10,582 bases of DNA from NCBI GenBank assembly GCA_031287585.1, contig JAITST010000192.1, positions 1 to 10,582 of the forward strand, read 5' to 3'. The notes under the pieces were generated by a model, which worked only from the letters and a program-made list of their open reading frames with translations, made no database searches and was not told the DNA's origin. Source of the stretch: Planctomycetaceae bacterium (GTDB lineage: Bacteria > Planctomycetota > Planctomycetia > Pirellulales > Thermoguttaceae). The position numbers and the translations under genes are program-made. Below, piece by piece: positions 1-5,957 of the stretch. How positions within the stretch are numbered: position 1 is the stretch's first letter; every line of letters starts with the position of its first letter.

Positions 1-162
1 ATTCCCGAAAAGGGAAAAACGTTCGTGGCAAAATTCGTAAATCTCGAAAACAACAGAGTAAATCTACAAATCGCAACCGGACGCGCCGCGTTCATAGACC
101 TCAAACTCCTATCAGAAACCGATCAAGAATGGATTCGGAGTAAATTACAAGACGGCGAATAG
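1..162 (+). CDS. C-terminal end of an SHD1-like domain protein (partial)
   Basis: The frame is open from the first base to a TAG at 160-162 and gives 53 residues; the start lies outside the window. The segment FVAKFVNLENNRVNLQ, then a short charged turn, then LKLLSETDQEWI, fits the end of the SHD1 (SLA1 homology domain 1) fold common in planctomycete proteins: a two-strand 'V-L-x-x-x-x-V-x-L' unit, then 'LS-x-x-D-x-x-W/F-I'. In planctomycetes this domain often sits at the ends of secreted or envelope-associated proteins of unknown role. The family call is from pattern memory; nothing upstream is visible to name the whole protein. A 172-base gap separates it from rsgA. Confidence 0.55.
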   Translation: MPEKGKTFVAKFVNLENNRVNLQIATGRAAFIDLKLLSETDQEWIRSKLQDGE

Positions 163-319
163 ACGTAACGGATGTCTGACGTGGTTGAAATTGCCAAAAC
201 CTCGCTGTTGTCACGGGTAAACTGATGTGGAACGACTCTTTAACGCCGTGAACTTTTTAACGATGTTGAAAGGTTATAGTATTGTACGTTCCTCCGCCCC
301 TACAATTTTTGGCGTAACG

Positions 320-335
320 TGTTATAATGTTTCAA
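320..335 (+). promoter_or_regulatory. Extended -10 promoter of rsgA, probably leaderless
   Basis: TGTTATAAT at 320-328 is a perfect extended -10 element (TGn plus TATAAT). Six bases later comes the ATG at 335, so the expected transcription start falls on or next to the A of the start codon. There is no Shine-Dalgarno sequence before this ATG, and no convincing -35, which extended -10 promoters do not need. The element also supports ATG 335 over an upstream in-frame GTG at 227, since transcripts from here could not include that GTG. Confidence 0.55.
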
Positions 336-1501
336 TGCGTAAAAAACAATCTCATAAAGTTCGTGTTGACTTTCGTAAGAACCGGTCTGAGCGTACTCGC
401 AACAACAATCTGACACGCGATTATGGTGCGGAAACTTTTGACGAGGACTCGCAGACTAGCGGTGAACGAATCAGCGGAAAGGGCGACGTTAGCCGCCGGC
501 GGACTGTTATCGCCGAACAGGTTACGAAGTCGGGAACATTTACCAATTCGGGAGCGTTGTTGCCGAGTGTTGACGAGAGTGCTTGTTTGGCTGGACGTGT
601 GATTAGTGTTCACGGGCTTAACAGTGTTGTCGAGTGCGAAGATGGACGGATGTTTCAATGCACTACACGGAGGATTCTTAAAACATTGTCGACCGAACAG
701 CGTCACGTTGTCATTGCTGGCGACCGCGTTTTGTTTCGTGACGCTCATCAGAAACAGCGGCTTGAAGGTGTTATTGTGCGGATTGAACCGCGCAGCAGCG
801 TTCTTTGTAGAACAAGTAAACACCGCAAACATGTCATCGCGGCGAACGTTGACCGTGTGATTGTTGTTGCGAGTGCCGCCGAGCCGGACTTCAAGCCGAA
901 TCTCATCGACCGTATGTTGTTGACCGCCGAACAGTCTGGACTCGTTCCTGTTATCGTTATCAACAAGATGGACTTGGTTGACATCGCGAAGTTTATACCG
1001 ACAGTCGGTCACTACTCGCAGATGGGTTACAATATTCTTCTGGTCAGCGTTAAAACGGGACTTGGTATCGAACGCTTACGTAGAATTATGAGAGGGAAAG
1101 AGAATGTCGTTGTCGGACAAAGCGGTGTTGGGAAGTCGTCGTTGCTCAACGCGATTGACCCGGCGTTGGGATTGCGTATTGGCAACATCGGTACCGCCGG
1201 TAAGGGAACACATACGACAACAACCGCCGAACTGATTCGGCTTGGCGACGGCGGCTACGTTGTTGACACGCCCGGTCTGCGGCAGTTTACGCTTTGGGAT
1301 GTGATACCGGAAGAAATCTGCGGCTTGTTTCGCGACCTGCGTTCGTACGAACACTGTTGCCGTTTCCCAGACTGCACGCATCGTCACGAGGAAGGATGCG
1401 CGATAAAAAACGCAATCGCCGACGGAATACTAGACCTGCGGCGTTACGAAAGTTATCTAACGTTGTTTGAAGAAATGGCGGATAATCAGACAGTAAAATA
1501 A
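335..1501 (+). CDS. rsgA: Ribosome small subunit-dependent GTPase A (RsgA/YjeQ)
   Basis: RsgA is a cytoplasmic GTPase that binds the 30S subunit and acts late in its assembly. The 388-residue product has an OB-fold region at about 85-160 and a circularly permuted GTPase domain in the family order: NKMD (G4, 210-213), SVKTG (G5, 238-242), P-loop GQSGVGKS (G1, 261-268), GKGTHTTT (289-296, G2 region) and DTPG (G3, 311-314). The C-terminal zinc motif C-x4-C-x-H-x5-C is complete (C342, C347, H349, C355). The first 80 or so residues are a basic Arg/Lys-rich arm absent from the E. coli protein and, as I recall, typical of planctomycete homologues. An in-frame GTG at 227 would add 36 residues, but they are unlike the family and the extended -10 box lies inside that stretch, so ATG 335 is chosen. 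No Shine-Dalgarno is seen. panD follows 103 bases downstream with its own promoter. Confidence 0.95.
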   Translation: MRKKQSHKVRVDFRKNRSERTRNNNLTRDYGAETFDEDSQTSGERISGKGDVSRRRTVIAEQVTKSGTFTNSGALLPSVDESACLAGRVISVHGLNSVVECEDGRMFQCTTRRILKTLSTEQRHVVIAGDRVLFRDAHQKQRLEGVIVRIEPRSSVLCRTSKHRKHVIAANVDRVIVVASAAEPDFKPNLIDRMLLTAEQSGLVPVIVINKMDLVDIAKFIPTVGHYSQMGYNILLVSVKTGLGIERLRRIMRGKENVVVGQSGVGKSSLLNAIDPALGLRIGNIGTAGKGTHTTTTAELIRLGDGGYVVDTPGLRQFTLWDVIPEEICGLFRDLRSYEHCCRFPDCTHRHEEGCAIKNAIADGILDLRRYESYLTLFEEMADNQTVK

Positions 1502-1510
1502 TCGGGGGAC

Positions 1511-1538
1511 TTGGCAATCCCGCGAATTATTATACAAT
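1511..1538 (+). promoter_or_regulatory. Sigma-70-type promoter of panD
   Basis: TTGGCA at 1511-1516 and TACAAT at 1533-1538 are separated by 16 bases. Transcription would start near 1545, giving a leader of about 60 bases before the panD start. The call rests on consensus match only. Confidence 0.5.
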
Positions 1539-1604
1539 TGATGTGTTTGTATTTCGACGGCATAGAAGGTAATGTAACCGCAACCAAATAATAAGGAACA
1601 AATT

Positions 1605-1955
1605 GTGCAGCGAATAATGTTCAAATCAAAAATTCATCGCGCCGTGTTGACTGCGACTGACCTGGCGTATGAAGGAAGTATAACAATCGACGCTACGCTG
1701 TTGCGTGCAGCGGACATATTGCCCGGCGAGCAGGTTCACGTATTGAACTTGAATAACGGTTCAAGGATAGTGACGTATGCAATAGAAGGCGAAGCGGACT
1801 CTGGTACAATGATGCTCAACGGACCAGCCGCCAGAGCGGGAATACCGGGCGACATCATCGTAATAATAACATACTGCAATGTTGACGACGCAGATTGCAA
1901 AAATTTCACGCCGAATGTGGTGAAGGTTGATAAGAATAACCGGCTTGTGCGTTGA
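1605..1955 (+). CDS. panD: Aspartate 1-decarboxylase (PanD)
   Basis: PanD converts L-aspartate to beta-alanine, which is joined to pantoate to make pantothenate, the precursor of coenzyme A. It is a pyruvoyl enzyme made as a proenzyme that cleaves itself between Gly24 and Ser25. Starting from GTG 1605, all key residues fall exactly at the E. coli numbers: K9, H11, G24-S25 (in YEGSITID), R54, T57, Y58 and N72-G73. This register, and AAGGAA at 1593-1598 six bases upstream, support the GTG start over the ATG at 1617. The product is 116 residues, slightly shorter than the E. coli enzyme at its C terminus. No other pantothenate gene is adjacent. It converges on the glycosyltransferase gene with a 58-base gap, in which I see no strong terminator. 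Confidence 0.95.
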   Translation: MQRIMFKSKIHRAVLTATDLAYEGSITIDATLLRAADILPGEQVHVLNLNNGSRIVTYAIEGEADSGTMMLNGPAARAGIPGDIIVIITYCNVDDADCKNFTPNVVKVDKNNRLVR

Positions 1956-2013
1956 TAGATACCGCATCGGCATCTGTTTGACCGCGTCACCTGCGATTAA
2001 AAAATGTGAACTG

Positions 2014-2772
2014 TCACCCATCACGTTTCTGGTTTTCTTCACTCAACAGCAGGTACTTCATAAACGAACCATACGCGCTGACGAATGAAATTGTGAAACC
2101 GTCGCGCCCGTAGAGGAAACCGGTGCGGAATATGTAGCAGCGAACGAACATCCACATTCCGTGTGATATTGCCTTTAGCAGCGAACTTTTGCGTTTGCCC
2201 GCGTTGTCTTTCGCGAAAAGTTCCGCGTACCAGAGTGCCTTCGACGCTAGCGGCGCGGCTCCGTCAACCGAAAAGTGATTCATCTCACCTTTCAAACGCC
2301 GGCACGTCAGCGTTTGCGGAATTTCCAGAATCTCGTGAACAATACGCTCCTTCCACTTCGTTCGCTTGCGATTATAAATCCTGTTGTTGTAATCAGGATA
2401 CCACGCGCACGCCCGAATCGGACGGTCAATGTAATGATTGATTCGCAAAACACCGTAAATTGTCGCTGGCACGTCAGGTAACGTCTTAATCTCCGCGACC
2501 AATTCGGGCGTACAAATCTCGTCCGAATCAACCATAAAAATCCAGTCGTTACTCGCCTGTTCCGCCAGATAATTTCGCGTCTTGCCGAAGTTCGTGATAC
2601 CGTTCTGGTGAAGGACTTTAACCGTTGGAAACGTACTAACAATTTCAAGTGTGTCGTCTGTCGAACCGGTATCAAGAACCAGCACTTCGTCAAACGACAC
2701 CAACGCACCTAAACAACGCGAAATAGTCTTCGCGCTGTTCTTAGTCATAATACAAACGGAAAGATTATTCAC
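2014..2772 (-). CDS. Family 2 glycosyltransferase, WaaE/KdtX-like
   Basis: A GT-A fold glycosyltransferase that would move a sugar from a nucleotide-sugar donor, most likely onto lipopolysaccharide core or another surface glycan. The N terminus LSVCIMTKN is the classic GT2 opening strand; DTGSTDDT (34-41) binds the nucleotide, and DSDE (82-85) supplies the metal-binding acidic motif. A KWKERIVHE segment near 138-146 resembles the WaaE-type acceptor-side motif. The C-terminal third has hydrophobic aromatic stretches that may associate with the membrane. The start is uncertain: GTG 2772 gives a family-like N terminus (252 residues); an in-frame TTG at 2802 would add 10 residues, and ATG 2748 would remove the first strand. 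No clear Shine-Dalgarno precedes any of them. A TATTAA box at 2784-2789 could be a -10. The acceptor and sugar cannot be told from sequence. Confidence 0.85.
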   Translation of the reverse strand: MNNLSVCIMTKNSAKTISRCLGALVSFDEVLVLDTGSTDDTLEIVSTFPTVKVLHQNGITNFGKTRNYLAEQASNDWIFMVDSDEICTPELVAEIKTLPDVPATIYGVLRINHYIDRPIRACAWYPDYNNRIYNRKRTKWKERIVHEILEIPQTLTCRRLKGEMNHFSVDGAAPLASKALWYAELFAKDNAGKRKSSLLKAISHGMWMFVRCYIFRTGFLYGRDGFTISFVSAYGSFMKYLLLSEENQKRDG

Positions 2773-2926
2773 TAAACGACCAGTTAATAGGCAGACAAAC
2801 AACGAACGTAACGCTTACAGCAAGCGGTGTCGGTACGAACATACATATCCACACCGACCAATCCCACTTGTAAAACGTTCGTCAACAAAACACACGCGGC
2901 AAAGCGAAACGTCACTGACAACGTTT

Positions 2927-3328
2927 CTATTCTTCCTCTTCCTCATCATCTTCGTCGTCCCACTCTTCGTCCTCTTCGTCGTCGAAGTCCTCGTCATCTT
3001 CGTCCCAGTCTTCGTCGTCTTCCTCATCTTCCTCGTCCCAATCTTCATCCTCGTCATCTACTTCTTCCCACTCTTCGTCTTCATCTTCATCTTCTTCATC
3101 ATCGTCTTCGTAGTCTTCGTCGTCGAGGTCTTCATCCTCTTCGTCCCAATCCTCATCTTCTTCCTCAAACTCCTCGTCGTCTTCGTCTTCATCATCAAAC
3201 TCCTCATCTTCGTCGTCTCGCGCGGCGAAAACCTGGCATACAACATCACCGTTGTCAGCATCTCGCCAACTGAAAGCAGATTGCCAAATCGGAGAAACAA
3301 AGTTAGGATAGTCAAGTGTCATTCTCAC
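2927..3328 (-). CDS. Extremely acidic low-complexity protein
   Basis: Family not recognised. From GTG 3328 the product has 133 residues. Residues 1-37 look like a normal small folded segment (MTLDYPNFVSPIWQSAF, then a mixed stretch ending at R37). From 38 to the end, 85 of 96 residues are Asp or Glu, with no basic residue; the other 11 are single hydrophobics (F44, F54, W61, L68, Y73, W87, V90, W97, W108, F115, W123), often seven apart. Such tails can mimic nucleic acid or bind basic proteins or divalent cations, but that is inference. The start is supported by GAGGG seven bases before the GTG; an ATG two codons in (3322) is possible. The gene has a strong promoter. Its coding strand is almost all GAN codons, so repeat slippage is likely. 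It is unusual but probably real, since the N-terminal part is not repetitive and the signals fit. Confidence 0.72.
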   Translation of the reverse strand: MRMTLDYPNFVSPIWQSAFSWRDADNGDVVCQVFAARDDEDEEFDDEDEDDEEFEEEDEDWDEEDEDLDDEDYEDDDEEDEDEDEEWEEVDDEDEDWDEEDEEDDEDWDEDDEDFDDEEDEEWDDEDDEEEEE

Positions 3329-3368
3329 GGTATTACCCTCAAATAATGTAAATTGTTGGAAATAAAAA

Positions 3369-3397
3369 ATTAAAAACAAACCGTAGCCCGTTGTCAA
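3369..3397 (-). promoter_or_regulatory. Sigma-70-type promoter of the acidic-protein gene
   Basis: On the minus strand, a consensus TTGACA (3397-3392) is followed after 17 bases by TTTAAT (3374-3369). Transcription would start near 3362, leaving a leader of about 34 bases with GAGGG ahead of the GTG at 3328. Confidence 0.6.
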
Positions 3398-3426
3398 CGT
3401 CCGTCAACAAACAAACATCGTCAACA
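3393..3426. repeat. Three GTCAAC direct repeats at and upstream of the acidic-gene promoter
   Basis: GTCAAC (GTTGAC on the minus strand) occurs at 3393-3398, 3403-3408 and 3420-3425; the last two extend to CGTCAACA. The first overlaps the -35 box and the others lie just upstream of it. They could be operator copies or alternative -35 boxes. They are short, so chance is not excluded. Confidence 0.3.
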
Positions 3427-3557
3427 GGTTATCGCACAACTGTCACGCGACAGTAAAGCATATTATCTATGTATTATCTATAAATTTCTCACAAAAAAAA
3501 GTGGTACCCACGCCAATTTTAACTTTTTTTGCAAGATTTTTTCGTCGTCAACCGTCA

Positions 3558-4310
3558 TTATCCGTCCGCGACATTATTTTTTTCATCGCAATTACGATTC
3601 GGCGGGCAAATCTCGTTAATATCTTTTAAGCCGAAAAGTTGCAGAAAACGTTGTGTAGTTCCGTAAAAAAACGGTCGCCCCAACTCTTCCGACTTCCCGA
3701 CAATCCGTATCAAATCGCGTTCAAGCAGTTGACGAATCATCTCGCCGCATTGCACGCCGCGTATCGACTCAATCTCTGCACGTAGTATCGGTTGACGATA
3801 CGCGATAACTGCAAGCGTTTCCATAACGGGCGAACTCAATCGCACCTCGACTGGAACTTCCTGCAGCCGGAACAACCACTTCGCAAACTGCGGACGTGTC
3901 CGTAACTGGAATCCGCCCGCAACTTCTATAACACAAAACGCACAACCGCAAACGGTGTACTCGTTGTTCAGTTGTTGAATAAGTTTACCAATTCGCGTAC
4001 CTTCACGCAAGTCCGCAAACTGCGCAAGCCGTCGTGACGCAATCGGTTCACGCGATAGAAACAAAACTGCTTCCACACGCCGCAAAGCATCAAGCCGACT
4101 GTCCGCTGCGTTGACATTGTTCGCAACGGCAAATGCCGTATCAGTTTCGGTTGCCGTTTCTGTTTCCGGTTCGACAATGTCAACATCGTCAACCGACAAA
4201 GGTTCAAGTGTTTCAGGTTCACGAGAAACCAAACAACGTCCAAACCCGCGTCGCTCACCAGCACGCAACAACAATGGATGCGGCAAAATCCGTCCCCACG
4301 ATTTATACAT
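3558..4310 (-). CDS. scpB: Segregation and condensation protein B (ScpB)
   Basis: ScpB is the winged-helix kite subunit of the SMC-ScpAB condensin, which organises and separates the chromosome. The paired winged-helix core begins at about residue 75 (LRRVEAVLFLSREPI) and carries the family signatures ETLAVIAYRQPI, IESIRGV and the second wing ending ELGRPFFYGTT. The 250-residue product has about 75 residues ahead of the core: a basic start (MYKSWGRILPHPLLLRAGERR) and then an acidic Glu/Thr-rich linker. ATG 4310 was chosen because a promoter points exactly at it; an in-frame ATG at 4385 would place the promoter inside the gene. There is no Shine-Dalgarno, consistent with a leaderless message. 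scpA, the usual neighbour, is not in the window. The gap to the acidic gene is 229 bases, so the two are probably separate units. Confidence 0.92.
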   Translation of the reverse strand: MYKSWGRILPHPLLLRAGERRGFGRCLVSREPETLEPLSVDDVDIVEPETETATETDTAFAVANNVNAADSRLDALRRVEAVLFLSREPIASRRLAQFADLREGTRIGKLIQQLNNEYTVCGCAFCVIEVAGGFQLRTRPQFAKWLFRLQEVPVEVRLSSPVMETLAVIAYRQPILRAEIESIRGVQCGEMIRQLLERDLIRIVGKSEELGRPFFYGTTQRFLQLFGLKDINEICPPNRNCDEKNNVADG

Positions 4311-4316
4311 TTGTAA

Positions 4317-4346
4317 AGTATAACGTTTTGACAAATGTTTTGTCAA
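4317..4346 (-). promoter_or_regulatory. Strong promoter of scpB, start site on the ATG
   Basis: On the minus strand a consensus TTGACA (4346-4341) is followed after 18 bases by TATACT (4322-4317). Six bases separate the -10 box from the ATG at 4310-4308, so the predicted transcription start is the start codon itself. This is the same spacing as at rsgA. The spacer contains the palindrome TTGACAAAACATTTGTCAA (4346-4328), with matching TTGACAAA/TTTGTCAA ends, overlapping the -35 and a possible operator. Confidence 0.65.
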
Positions 4347-4664
4347 GAGCAAAAAAACAATACCACGCCGATTCGCCGATTGCAAAGTCGTAAAGTTTCT
4401 CGTTCCATTAACCAGAAATGGCGAAGATTTAGTAAAAAGTTTAGTGAAAACAAGCCAAAATTATCTACTCTACCTACACTTACCTACCTGTGAAAAAATG
4501 ACATTGCAATCACCGTATCTCCACGAATTTCTCTTCGTTCGCAAGAACTCCCCTTGATGTTTAACGTGTAACATAGCGTCAAGTATATTGTATATCCAAG
4601 CCGGTCAAAATTGCCCTCGCACGATTTTACGCAATTAAATTTATAGGGTGACAAACATTCCGTC
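4347..4664. other. Gene-free interval between scpB and the TIM-barrel gene
   Basis: No convincing gene is seen. A 66-codon minus-strand frame (4684-4484) starts inside the end of the upstream gene, has no ribosome binding site and no recognisable domain. There are promoter-like boxes around 4561-4608: on the minus strand TTGACC (4608-4603) and TATACT (4587-4582), 15 apart; on the plus strand TTAACG (about 4561-4566) and TATATT (4584-4589), 17 apart. The minus-strand one would read about 230 bases toward scpB. Short TACCTAC repeats lie at about 4465-4488. A small RNA is possible but not supported. Confidence 0.3.
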
Positions 4665-5711
4665 TCACGTAAAACGCCATTCACGTTTACGTTTCAATTC
4701 TGACTGCAAAATGTCCATACAGATATTTACGTCGTCAACGATTTGAAAATCGTACATACCAACGCACATGAAATCCGCACCCGATTCAAGCGCGTAACGG
4801 AAACCGTCCTTCGGATGAATCGCTCCCGCTGCCAGAACTTTGAACCCAATCCACGGTTGTTTTAACGTATTCATAAACTCAATCGTTTCGTTCGGCTTAC
4901 GGCAAAACACATTATCACGTTCCGGCTTGTCTGCCATACGCGACCAATAGTTATCGTGATGAATCGTCTTCATCCAAAAGTCCGGCTCAATTCCTTTTTC
5001 GACACACGCCTTAATAGTTTCGATACGATGTCCGCCGAGACCAACCGTTGCCTTTTCCTTCCGTAACCGTTCGACAAACGCCGCAATCTCGTCAAACTTC
5101 CCTTCACGAACCAGCCGGTCATTTGTCTCACCTTGAATGTACGCGGCGGCAGCACCTTTGTCGATACAGTCGAGAGCACCGTCGAGCGACGAACAATCCG
5201 CGATATACAACATCGTACCGTCTGCCTTCTCCCAGTAATCGGTCATAATACCGATATGCGAATGGTGTCCGAGATACGCGTTGATGCCGCACGCTTCGCC
5301 CATTTTGAATGTCGCGATGATTTTGTCGCGTGTATGGTACGCCTTGACAAGTTCCGAAACATACATCAAATCACGCGAGTGCGCCCAACCGCCGATGAGA
5401 TTACCGCCCATAATTATACGGCTCAACGGCGTACCTTTGATAGTCGCCTTCGTCATTGGCTTCTTCAAATCGGACAACTTACCCCAGTTGGTATGAGTAC
5501 GCGACGCACCGGACAAAGCGTCAACCTGAACATCTTTCGCACCATTCACGTTCGTACCGCCAGCATCATCGCTCGCAAGTTTTTCGGCGAGAATGTGTTC
5601 CTCGTTACTAATGACAGCAGTACCAGCGGCAAGAACAGCACCGCCAGCAATAAGTTTACCAAGTACCTTACGGCGTTCAGGGTTGGTCGGTTGTGATTGG
5701 TTTTCTAACAT
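4665..5711 (-). CDS. Tat-signal TIM-barrel protein, distantly aldo/keto reductase-like
   Basis: A 348-residue protein with a probable twin-arginine export signal: NPERRKVLGKL (RR at 13-14), then the hydrophobic run IAGGAVLAAGTAV (21-33), with no clear cleavage site, so it may stay anchored outside the cytoplasm. The rest has the alternating pattern of a beta/alpha barrel: PLSRIIMGGNLIGG (95-108), EACGINAYLG (139-148), GLGGHRIETI (224-233), FKVLAAGAIHPKDGF (290-304) and SGADFMCVGMYDFQIVDDV (310-328). The first resembles the opening of aldo/keto reductases, but the usual D-T-A-x-x-Y-G segment is absent. I recall uncharacterised planctomycete proteins of this type, often labelled only as Tat-signal proteins. 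ATG 5711 is chosen over an upstream ATG at 5843 because AGGAG lies eight bases ahead and the extra 44 residues are unlike a signal. Substrate and reaction are unknown. Confidence 0.82.
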   Translation of the reverse strand: MLENQSQPTNPERRKVLGKLIAGGAVLAAGTAVISNEEHILAEKLASDDAGGTNVNGAKDVQVDALSGASRTHTNWGKLSDLKKPMTKATIKGTPLSRIIMGGNLIGGWAHSRDLMYVSELVKAYHTRDKIIATFKMGEACGINAYLGHHSHIGIMTDYWEKADGTMLYIADCSSLDGALDCIDKGAAAAYIQGETNDRLVREGKFDEIAAFVERLRKEKATVGLGGHRIETIKACVEKGIEPDFWMKTIHHDNYWSRMADKPERDNVFCRKPNETIEFMNTLKQPWIGFKVLAAGAIHPKDGFRYALESGADFMCVGMYDFQIVDDVNICMDILQSELKRKREWRFT

Positions 5712-5776
5712 AAGGTTTCTCCTATGATGAAAAGTGTTGGGGGTAAAATCATTCATTTCAGTAAAACGACAGTACC

Positions 5777-5805
5777 AATATACCACCGTTCTCGTGTTCA
5801 TACAA
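5777..5805 (-). promoter_or_regulatory. Promoter of the Tat-signal TIM-barrel gene
   Basis: On the minus strand TTGTAT (5805-5800) and TATATT (5782-5777) are 17 bases apart, predicting a start near 5770 and a leader of about 59 bases that ends in AGGAGAAA before ATG 5711. It diverges from the TPR-gene promoter about 45 bases away, so a regulator bound between could affect both. Confidence 0.55.
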
Positions 5806-5847
5806 CACCTATCCCTGTGAAGCCGTAATGTGAATATAAACATTGTA

Positions 5848-5876
5848 TTGTACCCATCGAAACATTTTGATAGAAT
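5848..5876 (+). promoter_or_regulatory. Promoter of the TPR membrane-protein gene
   Basis: TTGTAC (5848-5853) and TAGAAT (5871-5876) are 17 bases apart. The predicted start near 5883 gives a leader of about 75 bases with AGGAG at 5945-5949 ahead of GTG 5958. Confidence 0.55.
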
Positions 5877-5957
5877 GGGTGATAACGGAATTATGCGTGT
5901 GAGATAAAACGAAAGTAAACCATTTTGCCAAGTGTTTTAGACACAGGAGAAAAATCT

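Noticed and set aside
227..334. 36-residue N-terminal extension of RsgA from GTG 227
   Set aside because: The residues do not resemble the family, and a perfect extended -10 promoter lies within this stretch, six bases before ATG 335.
332..1012. 226-codon minus-strand frame antisense to rsgA
   Set aside because: It lies fully inside a well-identified gene and its product has no recognisable domain; it is a codon-bias shadow.
2651..3346. Plus-strand 231-codon frame with a long Phe/Val/Leu-rich, apparently membrane-spanning product
   Set aside because: It is the reverse reading of the GAN repeat of the acidic gene; its hydrophobicity is an automatic result of that. The minus strand has the promoter and ribosome binding site.
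3439..3454. Hairpin ACTGTC-ACGC-GACAGT upstream of the acidic gene as a terminator for scpB
   Set aside because: The stem is only 6 bp and no T run follows on the minus strand; it may be chance or an operator.
3461..3481. Tandem copy of TATTATCTAT
   Set aside because: Only two copies of an A/T-rich 10-mer; too little to call a functional repeat.
4484..4684. 66-codon minus-strand frame overlapping the end of the TIM-barrel gene
   Set aside because: No ribosome binding site, no domain, and a composition unlike the neighbours.
5133..5696. 187-codon plus-strand frame antisense to the TIM-barrel gene
   Set aside because: The opposite frame has a Tat signal, ribosome binding site and fold pattern; this one has none.
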